From Podocnemis expansa (Eukaryota; Chordata; Testudines; Podocnemididae), in assembly GCA_007922195.1 (NCBI GenBank), contig ML682123.1:934751-998750 (forward strand): a stretch of 64,000 bases of DNA, in the 5' to 3' direction. Below are positions 31,639 through 42,104 of the stretch, piece after piece (the first letter of the stretch is position 1; each line of letters begins with the position of its first letter). Under the pieces are notes generated by a model that ran no database searches, was not told the DNA's origin, and saw only the letters and a program-made list of their open reading frames with translations. The position numbers were made by a program, and so were the translations under genes.

Positions 31639-34600
31639 AAAAATGTATTTCCATTGTTAATAACAGAAATTTTCAGAAAGTAAGAAAATGCTGCTTGTGA
31701 ACTTAAATGAGAGTTTGATTTAAGAATATTTACTTTGTATTTACGTAGATGTGTGACTTTGATAATTAGTGTTTCAGCTGTTATAAAGCTTTCACATTTT
31801 GAAATCAAAGTCTACAATCATTAGAAAATTCTTCTCTGACTCACCCTGTTGTCTGACAGCCTCCCATAATTTCCAACGATTTGAAAATTTAAATGGATAA
31901 AAATGGGGAAAAAAAGCTTCAACCCCATATTTTTGTGCAACTGTGAAAATTTACATAGATAAAAATAGTAGAAAAATTCTTAAAAATATTGCTATTTGTT
32001 GAAAATAAAATAAAATAAAAATCAAATTCTATCAGTGTTAGTTCTTGGGTCTTGTTTATTGGGTTTTGTTTCTCATTTATCAGCTTTCACTCCTGTGCAT
32101 TGCTTATTGGATTTGGTGTTTTGTTTATCAGGGTTCATTTATTGGGTTTACATTTTCATTTCTTTGTTCATCATGTTTCATTTACTTTTAAACATGTTTC
32201 ATTTATTGTATGTCATTTTTCATTTCATTCTTATGTTTCATTTGTAGTTTTCCATCTTTTACTCATCTTATTTCACTTATTTTTTATTGTATTTCGTTTT
32301 TTGTTTCTTATTTAACACTTTTCATTTATCATTGATTGGGTTTTTTCTTATCAGGTTTCTTTTTGTCACCTTCCCTTTTTTATCTTGTTACATTTATTGT
32401 TGATGGTGTTTTATCGATCCCTTAAATGAAATGTGAGAAATGAAATTAAACCCCAGTAAAGCCAATGTGATCAATAAAACACGGAAACCGATCAATGAAG
32501 CCCACTAAATGCAATCCAGTACCTGAGAAAGGAAAACTGATAAAAGCAAATTGCGTAAATGAAACCCAACAAAAGAAATGAAAACCCATAAATGAAATAA
32601 AAGAAAAATTCAACAAAAACTGAATGGGTTTCCTTTATCATAATTCATTTTTTAATGATTAAGTTGTGTTAATTGTATTCTGTTTTTCATTTATCAGATT
32701 GGTTTATCAGTATAATTTATTGTGCTCTTTTTAACATTTATCACATTTTTTATCCATTTTGTTTTTCGTGTTCCTTTTACTGTTTACCAGGCTTTGTTTC
32801 TAGGTTGCATTGCTTATTTATAGGTTTTGTGTTTTGTTAGAGTTTCAGTTTTGTTTCTTGGGTTTGGTTTAACAATTTCATTTATTGTTCTCTGCAGTTT
32901 GTTTTTTGAGATCCCATTTTGTTTCCTGCTGTTTGAACCCCCACAGTGTTCATCATAGACCGTTTCCCGCCAGGAAGCATGTTAGGAAAAGACATTCTGA
33001 ATTTCAAATCAGCTGAATAGCCCATCATTCCCCTGCATCTCACCACCCCTTGTGCCCACTACTTTCTTACTCTCTCTGTCCCAGTGCTGTTTTGCTGACG
33101 CGCAAAGAAACCTACCACCTTCCCGGATGTGGCCCCAGCCTGTCACCCAGCATTTCATGCCTGCTGGGAACTTGACAGAGGCAGCTGGGAGGCAGATGGG
33201 GAGGATATAATCAGTGAACTGGATAGGCCTCTCCAGCTGCACCAGAGCTATGTCCCCACTGGAGGCTTCCCCTGAGTATTTCGGGTGGCTGATGATGCGT
33301 CTTACGCCCAAGGACAGCTTGTGAGGTTGACTATTGGCCAACTTGTTGGCTCCCAACAGGATTTTGTAGTCAGAAGTGTCCATGCTCCTGAGAGCAGAGA
33401 GAGGAGTCAGAAAATGGGGCTGGGTGAGGGGCTGTGGGACAGAGCTAGGTGTCAGGCCAGCCCAGGACTGGGAGTGCAGGGGTCGGGAATGAGGGGCATC
33501 ATGACACTCACCGTTGGAAGCAATGAGCTGCCGTCACCACCCACTGGTTGGAGATGAGGGCTCCCCCGCACAGGTGTTTGTTGTAGCGTAACAGACTTAC
33601 CTGCCAGGGCCACTCTCCCTCTTTCGAATCCTCACCCCCTACACTCCGGTTCAGAGCTCTGGGGCGGCCACATACTAGGGAGAAGAGGGGGTGTGTTGCT
33701 TAGATTGGCTGGTGGGAATGCTACAACCAGTGAAGCCCAGGAGAAGCCAGATGCCTACATCTGGGGTCATCTCCATCCCACCTATGCTGGGCAGCTTTCA
33801 AACCAGCCACACATTGGGCCCTAGCTGAATCTGTCCCACTACAGTGGAAGCAGATAGGGTATGTCTTCACTGGAGCCTTAGGTCAACTTAACCTGCCTTA
33901 AGTGGATCTAAGGTACTGCCTGGCCAAATTTAGAATTTATTAAACTTAAGTTGATTTAACAACAACTGCCCAAAAAGTCAACTTTAGAGTTAAGTAGACT
34001 TTAGAGGGCAGGAAGCAGCAATTTCCTTAGCACCCCCCCCCCCAACATCACTCCCTGAATTTCCCAAGACCCCTCCCCCCCAGTTGTCAGCTGGTAACAG
34101 TATTATATCGATTTAGTGAGCACCCCCAAACCCCCTTACACCTCCCCGTCCCTCCTTCCCCTCTGATTTCAAGTCCTGGGGAAGTTGCTGGCAGGAAAGG
34201 TCAGGGCCCAAGCCTGGACCCCACCCCCTGCCCTGCCTTGGGTTCTGCTCCAGTTCCAGGTCCTGATATGGCGCCAGGGGACCCAATCTAACCTCAGCCG
34301 CCACTGGCAAGCAGCAGAGAGCTGGATCTGGGACCGTGCTGCTTGCCACAAGCGGTAAGAGGCTCAGTGCTGGATTCTGCCACCGCTGGCAGGCAGCTGG
34401 GAGCCTGATCCAGCCCAGAGCCTCTTACCACAAGTGGCAGGCAGCTCAGAGCTGACTCTTGCCACTGCCAGCAGGTGTCTTGCAGCCTGATCAAGCTCTG
34501 AGCTGCTTGCCGCTTGTGGCAAGGGCAGGGGCTGGATCCAGCTCCCAGCTGTTTGCCAGCAGTGGCAGAAGCCAGCTCTGAGCCCCTTGCCACTTGTAGC

Positions 34601-36402
34601 AAGAGCAGGGGCTGGATCTGGCTTCCAGCCACTTGCCAGCAGTAGCTGGGTCCAGATTGTGTCCTCAGAGCTGGATCGGGCCCCGGAGCCAGATTGGGCC
34701 TGAAGGCGGGACACAGGGCGGGATTTATCTACACTGGAGACAGGGTAGATATAGACTTAAGTCGATTTAACAAGGTTGACTTAAAGTCGACCCTGTTAAG
34801 TCGACTTAAAAGAGACCCCCAGTGTAGAAATAGCTATAGAGCCCTACTCTGACTGGTTGCCAGGAGTCAGTTGCCTGGGTAACCTCAGGTGTGTGTTACC
34901 AATGGGGAAGGAGGAACCAGAAACTCACCTCTATTAGACCGGGTCCTGTGGGTGCTGGGAACTGAAAGAGACAAGAGAGAACGAAAAGACAGATCAGACC
35001 TATGAGCCCATCTAGCAGCCTGCCCTCTCCCTGCTATTTGGGATTGGCGTCTGGGTGGAATTTCAACCCAGACTTGGCGCTGAGTCATGAAGTTTACACC
35101 CTCATCTCTATGCTGCTGCTAGACCCTTTAATTGTGGAGGACACTTTTCTCCTTCCTCCTATTATTCTGAACTTTGGCTTGAACCAGGGGAAAAATTTTG
35201 ACCCCTGTCATATCCTGTGGCAGGGCGAGACACAATCTGATTTGGTCCCTCAGTACACTCTATTGCCATTGGTCAATCCCACCCATGATCACACTTTCTC
35301 CAACTCCATTTTTAGTTGCCAAGGCTCTGCCTTGTGTCTCCTATGAAATTGGCACACTGCTACAGGGTTGTACAATAAATTAGCTTCATGGTATCCATTA
35401 GTTTAGGATGTCATTGCACCAGGAACTGTACAAACACATAGTACAAAGAATTTTTGGCATGAATAAACAAGTGAGACAAAGTGTGAGAGGGAAAACTGAG
35501 GCACAGAGTGGCCTGAATTATACCAGAGCCCTCATCAGACGCCACTGAGAGCTGAAAGAACATCCACCTTTTTAAGGCTGGGCGTGACACAAGCACTGGC
35601 TAATGTGGGTGTGAAGCAAATTCCCCTGTGCAATGGGGTGACCCGCAACTGCCTCTTGCAGGGACACAAGCTTCTTCCAGTAGGGGTGACAGGAGCTTCA
35701 GACAGAAGGTCGCAATAGAAGGAGCTGTGGGGCTGACTTGGGGGTGGTGGGATACTGGGCTAGATGGGCCCATGGGTCTGATCTCCCATAGACCATCCCA
35801 TGGTGACAGGTCCAGTATTTCTCAGCCGGTAAGTTGAAGCAGAAATTTCCTGACCTGGATCTCTAGGACCTGGATTTCCAAAGGAGCTAATTCCTCAGGT
35901 GGGGTTGGGGGAGACGCTTGTGCAGTAGCATCGAAGCTGGAACTGGCCAAGCCCCCATCTATCCAATCCACCCCAAAGGCAATGAGTGGGGTGGCAGACC
36001 CTCTGGTGACCCCTCGGCTTTCTTAGCCCCACCATCCTTCCCCTTGGATGGAGCAGACGCCCAGCCCCCGGGGAGGAGAGGCGACGAGCACACACCCACA
36101 CGCTGAAGGCACACGGCAGTGAGTCATTGTCAGGGCTGGGAAGGCAGCACAGGAGTGCAGCATTGACCACTAGACCCCACTCCCCTGCCAGAGCCAGGGA
36201 GAGAACCCAGGAATCCTGGCAATCATCCCCACTCAGGCCCTTTAGCCTCCGCCTTCCCGTCCCCTCATATTCAGGAGTGCTGGTCCTCACCTTTGGAGAC
36301 CGGTTCTGTGTGGTTGCAGCGACTCATGTAGAAATCCTGCTTGCTGGCAGCTGGTCCCATCAGGCCAGCCAGGACAAGGACTTGTAGCACCCTCCTACCC
36401 AT
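29962..36402 (-). CDS. PRSS27-like: PRSS27-like trypsin-fold serine protease, six coding exons
   Basis: A secreted or membrane-tethered S1 serine protease. Exons: 36402-36291, 34961-34929, 33674-33512, 33387-33116, 30687-30518 and 30231-29962, all with GT-AG borders and matching phases, giving 339 residues. Residues 1-20 form a signal peptide. Cys50 (CGRPRALNR) starts the pro-region and can bond to the catalytic domain (Cys168 in LPICLP). The activation site is Arg58/Ser59 (NRSVGG). The triad is His99 (TAAHC), Asp148 (GDIALV) and Ser253 (GDSGGP); Asp247 six residues before Ser253 predicts Arg/Lys specificity. The last 20 or so residues are hydrophobic, as in GPI- or membrane-anchored prostasin and testisin. 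An in-frame upstream ATG at 36441 would add 13 residues. CGRPR...NRx[11 protein letters not shown] and SWGEGC best fit PRSS27 (marapsin); PRSS21/PRSS8 relatives are alternatives. Confidence 0.9.
30240..30517. repeat. Interspersed repeat tail in intron 5
   Basis: Contains GGATACTGGGCTAGATGGGC (about 30391), a phrase that recurs at 35750, 36870 and 47160. It is probably the 3' end of an old interspersed repeat inside the intron. Confidence 0.5.
30518..30687 (-). CDS. PRSS27-like: PRSS27-like exon 5
   Basis: Acceptor CTTCCTAG, donor CAAG|GTGAGA. It encodes [16 protein letters not shown], the NDMICAGY segment and DTCK, including the specificity Asp. It ends in phase 0. Confidence 0.9.
31071..31256 (+). 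repeat. Inverted repeat arm 1 in intron 4
   Basis: About 180 bp whose reverse complement, at roughly 85-90% identity by eye, forms 32419-32590. Shared phrases include GTTGGGTTTCATTTA, CAGTTTTCCTTTCTCAG and GCTTTACTGGGGTTTAAT. The arms are about 1.2 kb apart. Confidence 0.8.
31600..31637 (+). repeat. (CA)n microsatellite
   Basis: About 19 uninterrupted CA units in intron 4 of the protease gene. Confidence 0.95.
32419..32590 (-). repeat. Inverted repeat arm 2 in intron 4
   Basis: The reverse-complement partner of 31071-31256, within the same intron. The pair could fold into a long hairpin in the unspliced transcript. Confidence 0.8.
33116..33387 (-). CDS. PRSS27-like: PRSS27-like exon 4 (catalytic Asp)
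   Basis: The acceptor GCTCTCAG precedes AGCATGGACAC. It encodes GDIALV with the catalytic Asp, the LPICLP Cys and VTGWG. The donor GGTG|GTAGGT is preferred over GAAG|GTGGTA because the product REGEDLPAP then matches the family loop length; both keep phase 1. Confidence 0.88.
33512..33674 (-). CDS. PRSS27-like: PRSS27-like exon 3 (activation site, catalytic His)
   Basis: Acceptor TTCTCCCTAG, donor CAACG|GTGAGT. It encodes the pro-region Cys, the NRSVGG activation site, WPWQV and TAAHC. A perfect internal donor-like CAG|GTAAGT at 33603-33595 lies in coding sequence but would break the reading phase with exon 4. Confidence 0.9.
33857..34835. mobile_element. Harbinger-like non-autonomous element in intron 2, copy 3
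   Basis: The left end is GGGTATGTCTTCACTGGAG; the right end, inverted, is AGCTATTTCTACACTGGGG. The flanks are ATA on both sides (33854-33856 and 34836-34838). Subterminal AAGTCGACTTAA-type palindromes resemble other GG(C/G)TATGTCTACACTG elements. An internal tandem repeat is listed separately. Confidence 0.6.
34300..34665. repeat. Minisatellite inside the intron 2 element
   Basis: Alternating GCTGGATCTGG/GCCACTGGCAGGCAGCT phrases repeat with a period near 80 bp for about four imperfect copies. Long open frames across it are repeat artefacts. Confidence 0.65.
34929..34961 (-). CDS. PRSS27-like: PRSS27-like exon 2 (33-nt micro-exon)
   Basis: The acceptor CTCTTTCAG and donor GAG|GTGAGTT bound a 33-nt exon encoding [11 protein letters not shown] in the pro-region. 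Phase 1 is kept on both sides, so it could be skipped without a frameshift. Confidence 0.75.
35000..36290. other. Intron 1 of the protease gene and its repeats
   Basis: No further exon was recognised. It contains an interspersed repeat tail at 35590-35800 (GGGATACTGGGCTAGATGGG) and a unit of the 70-bp minisatellite at 36126-36215. Confidence 0.5.
36291..36402 (-). CDS. PRSS27-like: PRSS27-like exon 1 (signal peptide)
   Basis: Encodes [20 protein letters not shown] and a short tail with the glycosylation sequon NHT. The donor is AAAG|GTGAGG. It ends in phase 1. The downstream ATG is chosen because it places the hydrophobic core directly at the start; the ATG at 36441 is also in frame. Confidence 0.85.
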
Positions 36403-36524
36403 TATCCATCCCCGCTGGGCGGCTCCTCGCCTCACCCCCATGCCACTCTGGAAGGTAGAAGCGGAGCCTCTCCTGTGAGAGATCCAACAGACAGCTGCAA
36501 AGTTCCCACTGCTGCTTGGGGCTC

Positions 36525-36532
36525 CTATATAG
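36525..36532 (-). promoter_or_regulatory. TATA box of the PRSS27-like gene
   Basis: On the minus strand the sequence reads GGCTATATAGGAGC. It lies about 125 bp upstream of the chosen start codon, which predicts transcription starting near 36495 and a 5' UTR of about 90 nt. No other core promoter element was distinguished. Confidence 0.65.
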
Positions 36533-36604
36533 CCAGCCCAACAGGGCGGGGAGGAAAGTGGTCCAACTAGTTCAGCTACAGATGCCAGGCTTTGCCGTAA
36601 CCTG

Positions 36605-36790
36605 TGTGTGGTGGAACCCAGGAGTCCTGGCGGCTTGCACCACCTCTCCGTCTCCTAGAGCTGGGAATAGAACCCAGGAGTCCTGGCTCCTAGCCCCATC
36701 TCACTGTAACCTACCAGACCCTGCTCCTCTCGTAGAGCCAGGGATAAAACCCAGGAGCCCTGTTTCCCAGCTCCCCTACTCTAATCCTCT
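36605..36790 (+). repeat. Dispersed 70-bp minisatellite, array 2
   Basis: Three imperfect units with AACCCAGGAGTCCTGGC and TAGAGCCAGGGATAAAACCC, just upstream of the protease promoter. Confidence 0.7.
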
Positions 36791-37048
36791 CGACCCCCTT
36801 TCCTTCCCAAAGCTGTACACTGAAGGCTTATTCTTGGTTAAACAACCATGTCATTTTCCCCTAAAGTGGCTGGGATGCTGGACTAGATGGGCCAATTGGT
36901 CTGACATAGTGGGAAGAAAATTCTCTGCACTTTATGGTTATTATAAACACAGTTCATTAGCTCACATCCCAGTGGTTTTGAAGTTAAGACTTCCAGTTCA
37001 TTGCTTGTGGCCTGTTTTGTAAAACACTGAGCTCCAGATGATCCATGC
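36791..37048 (+). repeat. Repeated block, copy 1
   Basis: Contains ATTCTTGGTTAAACAACCATG, GGATGCTGGACTAGATGGGC and GTGGCCTGTTTTGTAAAACA. It aligns with 46805-47330 after removal of an insertion there, and both copies are preceded by the 70-bp minisatellite. Confidence 0.7.
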
Positions 37049-37051
37049 TAT

Positions 37052-37880
37052 CAGGGGTGGCCAAACTTATGGAACTAAAGAGCCACACAAGTTGATTATT
37101 AAACCTTTGAGAGCCACACTGAGACATATAGCCATATTTTACCTACCCCAAAATTACTAAGTTTGAAATTCATTGCACACTTTAATTTTATTGTAAAAAG
37201 AGGGCAAATGTTGATTCTACTAATGTCAGATTCTAATAATTAGTTAAGGTTACCATGAAACTAGGCCTACTATACAGGAAAAACTTAGCTTCTCCCTGCC
37301 ATCCCAACCATGCCACTCTTCTCCCTGGCATCCCGACCATGCCACACTTCTTTCTGCCCTCTCTGACCACACCACCACTTCTCCCTGCCCTCTCCAACTA
37401 TGCCACTGCTTCTCCCCTCTTTCCCAACCATGCCACCGCTTCTCCCTGCCATCCTCACCATGCCACCACTTCTCCCCAGTGTCCCCATCATGCTGCCATT
37501 TCTCCCCACTGTCACCACCGTGCCGCTCTTCTCCTCACTGTCCCAACCATGCCGCTCCTCTCCCTGCTTTCTCCGACCATGCTGTGCTTCTCCCTGCCAT
37601 CTTGACCATGCCACCGCTTCTTTCTGCCGTCCCAACCCCCTCCATAACCCCCTGGCTGTGACGCTGGCTCCCCTGGGCTGACCCACCTCCCAAGGCCCCC
37701 TGGCCACTCCAGTGGCTAGACTCAGGCTAGGGTTCCTCCCAAGCATGCTCTGAGCATGCTCAGGGTGGGAGATTTAAAACTCTTAGGCTGGGGCTGCTTT
37801 CCTCTGGCTTTCTTCCATGAGCTGCACTTTTTCATTCAAGAACTGCATGCAGCTCCCGAGCTGCAGTTTAGCTATGCCTG
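37052..37880. mobile_element. Probable hAT-like element with internal minisatellite
   Basis: The left end CAGGGGTGGCCAAACTTATGG and inverted right end CAGGCATAGCTAAACTGCAG suit a hAT element, but no 8-bp duplication matches. The interior is largely a 30-bp tandem repeat. Confidence 0.5.
37285..37640 (+). repeat. 30-bp minisatellite
   Basis: About 12 imperfect copies of CTTCTCCCTGCCATCCCAAC followed by CATGCCACCA. It creates a repetitive open frame with no likely biological product. Confidence 0.85.
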
Positions 37881-38328
37881 CTAGAGTTTCCAGGTATTAT
37901 TAATGATCTGTCATTGACCTATCATTATTGTAGTTATTATAAGTTAACTGAAAGGGCCAAAATACTCTTGGGAGGGACACATTTTGAATTAAATTTCAGC
38001 AGCGATGTCTTTCCTTTATTACTCTCTGTACTGTAACTCATCTTCAGCTCCTGGAGATGGAGTACTATCTCATGGAGCTCGAGCTGCTAGGAAAGAAGCA
38101 TAAACTGTATTTAGTCTGTGAAAGAAAAGAGTGAAAGGGGATTTGGTAGCAGCCTTCAGCTGCCTGAAAGGGGATTCCAGGGACTATGGAGCTAGGCTGG
38201 TCTCAGTGGTGGCAGAGGGCAGGACTAGGAGCAGTGGTCTCAAGTTGCACAGGAGAGATCTAGGTTGGACATTAAAAAAAAAAAATTCTTGGGAAGGTGG
38301 TGAAGCACTAGAATGGGTTACCTAGGCA

Positions 38329-38910
38329 CAGGGGTTAAAGTATAATTTGGTGGGCCCCTGAACCCTCCTAATTTCCAGGCCCACCTCACGCATGTCTGGG
38401 CCCCCTTTGCCCACTACACCTACTGCCCCCCAAATGCCTGCCCCCCACCTCAGCTACTGCCCCCAGCCCCTGTCTCACCACTGGTCCCCCAAACCTTTTG
38501 CCAGCCCCCTCTTGAACCTCTTGTCACACTGGTGGTCCCCCAACTCCCACTGAGCCATACCATCTTCCCCCACTGCCCCAGGCCGACCTCCTCCTCCCCC
38601 TCCTTTCCCTGCCAGGCCAGCTCACCTGTTCCCAAAACACCCCCTGTCAGGCCACCTGGCTACCATGTGGAGTGGCCCCGGCCCCAACTGAGTCTCCCAC
38701 CTGGAGCCTGCTCTGACTGAGCATGCTCAGAGCAGGCTCAGGGCAGAAGATTTAAAATCTCCCAGCCTGATGCAGCTCCCTGCCCCGCTGGAACATGCTG
38801 GAATGTTGTTCCGGGGCCTACTATTTTTAGGGGGCCCAGAACACTGACCGCCTAAAAATAGTGGGCCATGAAATGCCATTCTGGCACGCTGCAGCTTACT
38901 TTAACCCCTG
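38329..38910. mobile_element. hAT-like element, family 5, in CR1
   Basis: A 582-bp element with inverted ends CAGGGGTTAAAGTA, flanked by CCTAGGCA and CCTAGGGA (7/8). A fragment of the same family is at 46925-47007. Confidence 0.88.
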
Positions 38911-38967
38911 CCTAGGGAGATAGTCGAATCTCCATCCTTAGACATTGTTAAGGTTTGGCTTTATAGA

Positions 38968-40183
38968 TATAAGGCAGGCTTAGGAGCTGTGCCTAACAGC
39001 TTTTGAAGGGGAGCAACTAATCTGCATGGGTCCTGTATTAGCATGGTATTTGCAGACTGCGTGCAGGACATAGTGGGTAATGGTATTTGGGGTTAATCTG
39101 CTCAGAAATCTGTCAATATCTGTAATTCTACTGAAGGGAAATATAAAATATTGTCTTTTTGTAAATTACTACTCTCTGTTTGTTTCAAATCTGTCTGGAT
39201 TAGTTAAAGGGTAAAAGCTACTGTTAGTTAAAAAGAGGCTTGTAAAAAAGATGACTGCATATGTCAGCATGGAAAAGAGAAGAAAGGGGTGGGGTTTTGT
39301 ATGAGCTGCTTTTGGAGCAAAATCCTGGCGGTATTTCTGTCTTGTCCCAGCCCCCTGTCAAAGGGTAGTTCTGGATGGGCTTATCTGGGGCTCCTTTGTT
39401 ATGTTAAGGACCATGGATGTTTGCATGCTACTTGATGTTTAAGAGCTGCTGTGACTAGAAAAAGGCAGACTCTCTAAGCTGAGAGGGAACTTCCCCTCTT
39501 GGAGCTGAAATTACTGAAGGGGAGCAGCAGATAGAGAGAGGAGCTGGAAGACAGTAAGAATGGCCAGCAGTGAGCTGGGTGGTATGAGTGACTGGAGGGT
39601 GGAGCTGGTGGACAGCAGGTGGAATGAGCAGATGGTGAGAGTGGTCAGTGGCAAGCTGGGTGGCATGAGTGACTGGAGGGCAGAGCCAGCAGATGGTGGG
39701 TGGAGCCAAGGAACATTTCCAGAGGATGGAGTGAGTGACCAGTAGATGGCGTTGGTGGACAGCTGGCATGAATGACACTCCCATCATACCCTAGGGTTGG
39801 TTGGGAGACTAGTTAGTACTGATACCACAGATCAGTGCTGTTTTTGCCATTAAGTCTTGTATCTATGATCTATGATCTATGTTCTGTGATGCAGGGTGGG
39901 TTGTTGAGAACTTTGCTGTGTACTGACTAGCTAGATCAGTGCTGATTTCTGTTATTTGGACTTTTACACTCTGTTTTGCTGTTATTAAAAGTTCAGTTTA
40001 CTACACTCAGCCTCGTGCATGCGAGTGGGGAAGCCTTACCCCTTTGGGGTGCCCAAGAAACAGTGCAGGATTCCCAGAAATCTGGGGGGACTCAAGCCGG
40101 TTGGTGGTGCTACATTATTGGGAAACCACTAGGTATAGAACCCGGCCCTTGTTCTGCCAGCCTGCCCTGGCAGAAGGGTTACA
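38968..40183 (+). mobile_element. Solo LTR, family L, copy 2, in CR1
   Basis: 1,216 bp, starting TATAAGGCAGGC (family start TGTAAGGCA) and ending GAAGGGTTACA. The flanks TAGA and TAAA form a weathered 4-bp duplication. It is longer than copy 1 mainly because of a tandem duplication of a GAGTGACTGGAGGG-containing unit near 39560-39720. Confidence 0.82.
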
Positions 40184-40574
40184 TAAAGCCCTGGCAGTAA
40201 TGGTTGAATTGGGGTTTGTCCTGCTTTGGGTAGTTGAGTTCTCTTCCAACCCTCATCTTCTCAAATTCTAAGAGATGGGTGGCCTGCAAATAGTATGGTC
40301 CCATGTGATGAGGTTCAGCTTTCTCGGGGCTCCGGCAGTACCTAGACGAGTCCTAGCTCCTATTGTCTCTCCACCCATACGCTCACCCACACCTGTCACT
40401 CCACCCTGGCTATTAGCCGAGTTCCTCTTCCTGCCCACTCTGGTTTATAAAACTGCTTCTTTGAGATGCCCTGGCTGTCTGAGGTGACACTACCTTCTCA
40501 GGTGAGTTTTGTGTTAGTGACAATGGCTTCTATGGGCCCAACACTACCTCTGTGCCTGCAAATTTAACCTTTTT

Positions 40575-40735
40575 CAGAGGGGTAGCAGTGTTACTTTGTG
40601 TACGGCAAAAACAATAAGAGTCCTGTGGCACCTTATAGACTAGCAGATTTCTTTGGGCATAAGCTTTCGTGGTTTGTTTTTTCAAATTTAATCTGTTTCT
40701 CCCAGGAGTGTTACTCTGTAAAAAAACGATCCAGG
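40575..40735. repeat. High-copy palindrome-ended repeat, fragment
   Basis: Contains AATAAGAGTCCTGTGGCACC, TATAGACTAGCAGATTTC and CATAAGCTTTCGTGG, all typical of the family at 11143 and 53632. Confidence 0.65.
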
Positions 40736-41340
40736 GCACCTCACCAAGCAAGGAGATGGGGCAGGAGGCAGGTTTGGCCATTCTAGCATCCACTCTGGGC
40801 TGGCACTTGGGGGCAGGCTGGTATTGGAAGGTGGCACACCGTGGGACTGGCCCAGCCTGGGGGTGGAGCAGACTGACGTTGTGGGGTGGCACAGGCTTGG
40901 GATGCTCTGGGCCAGGAGGGCCACCTTTAGCTCAGGGACCTGGGCTGCAAAGCAGGGGCATTAGGGGCTGCAGTCCAGTCCATGAGCTATGAGGCACCCC
41001 ACTGGCCCAGAGCACCCCTGGCCTGCACCACTCCACAATGCCAGTCTGCCCCACCCTTGTCCCATGGTATGCTGCCCCATAATACTGGCCTGCCTCTGAG
41101 TGCCAGCCCTCCTTGCCCCCTCCCCCCCCAGCTCAGGACACGGTGGCTGCCCCACCATCCAGCCTGCCCCCTTTGGGGGATGGTGGTACCGGCACCAGGG
41201 CAAAGAGTGGGGAAGCAGAGCAGGCTACTCCACCAGGCATGGGGCAGTGCCCAATAGATTAGGGGCATGAGCCCTGTGAGCCAGAGTTTAGTGATGCCAC
41301 TGGTTTCATCCAACCTCTGTGCCCGTCACTCTGTTAATCT
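40736..41340. other. GC-rich intergenic sequence, no gene seen
   Basis: Open frames on both strands reflect GC-rich composition. Segments such as GCTGCAGTCC and CCTGGGCTGC suggest an old GC-rich transposon, but its ends were not found. Confidence 0.4.
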
Positions 41341-41399
41341 AAAATGACTCTCCTAGTTCTGATATTTTCCTCTCCTTGTGCCTCTGAATCTGAATGTTC

Positions 41400-41995
41400 T
41401 AATCCAAAATCTCTCTCCTAATTGTATTTAATTTATGGTGTAGTTCAATCTAGTCTGCTCTAATATAGTATATTCTAGATTGGTCCATTACTAATCTAAT
41501 CTAATCTGAGTTTCAAAAAATCTAATATAAACCTGTCAATCGAATCTAGTCTAACCTAACCAGTTTCCTAATCTAATCTGACCGACTGATAATCTAATCT
41601 AGTCAGATCTCATCTGACTATTTCCTAATTATAAACCCTATGTATACAAATATTACACTGCTTTATTACTCCAACCCCTGTCCTATTAGAATCTTAATCC
41701 AAACTAGCTTTCTGTTTCTTTTCTAATTTTGTTTAATCTAATTTCTAACTAAAATAATCTTCCACTTGATACTTCTTTCTTAAACACTGTCTCCCATTTA
41801 GTCTCTTCTGATCTGTATCCTGCCATTTTTCACTAGTCCAAACACCCATGGTTTAATCTCATCTTCTTTAATCTAAAATATCCATTCTAATTCAATCAAT
41901 TTTAATGTATTACTCCCTAATCTAATCTAATGAGATCTGTTGATACTAGCATCTCTGCACCTTATAAATCAATCTAATTTCACTACTAATCCAGG
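41400..41995. repeat. Degenerate (TCTAA)n pentanucleotide satellite
   Basis: CTAATCTAATCTAATCTGA and many one-base variants dominate this stretch. It is an old, diverged simple repeat. Confidence 0.75.
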
Positions 41996-42104
41996 GCATG
42001 TTTTTAAAGTTAATTATTGTAATCACCTTAGCTTGAGCTTAAGATCCACTATCTACAGTTTTATTCCCAGCTCTGGAGGGGCCCTGTGATCTAGTGGCAC
42101 AATG

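Larger units (their letters stand above)
30930..32940. repeat. T-rich degenerate repeat filling intron 4
   Basis: Most of this intron consists of irregular repeats of TTTCATTTATCAGGTTT-like phrases. It includes a (CA)n tract and two inverted arms listed separately. No coding signal. Confidence 0.6.
38115..40275 (+). mobile_element. CR1 LINE 3' fragment, split by two insertions
   Basis: CR1-like 3' sequence in three pieces: 38115-38328 (TTCAGCTGCCTGAAAGGGGA ... GAATGGGTTACCTAG), 38911-38967 (GAATCTCCATCCTTAGACA) and 40184-40275 (TAAAGCCCTGG ... CTCTTCCAACCCTCATCTTC). A hAT-like element and an LTR fill the breaks. No protein-coding CR1 sequence remains. Confidence 0.85.

Noticed and set aside
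33588..33601. An intron starting at GTAAGT within protease exon 3
   Set aside because: Reading through gives the conserved VSLL...CGGALIS...TAAHC sequence, and splicing there would break phase.
34169..34714. Ala/Ser-rich open frames in protease intron 2
   Set aside because: They lie in a minisatellite inside a transposon-like element.
37255..37605. Periodic Ser/Pro/Leu-rich protein of 116 residues
   Set aside because: Produced entirely by the 30-bp minisatellite.
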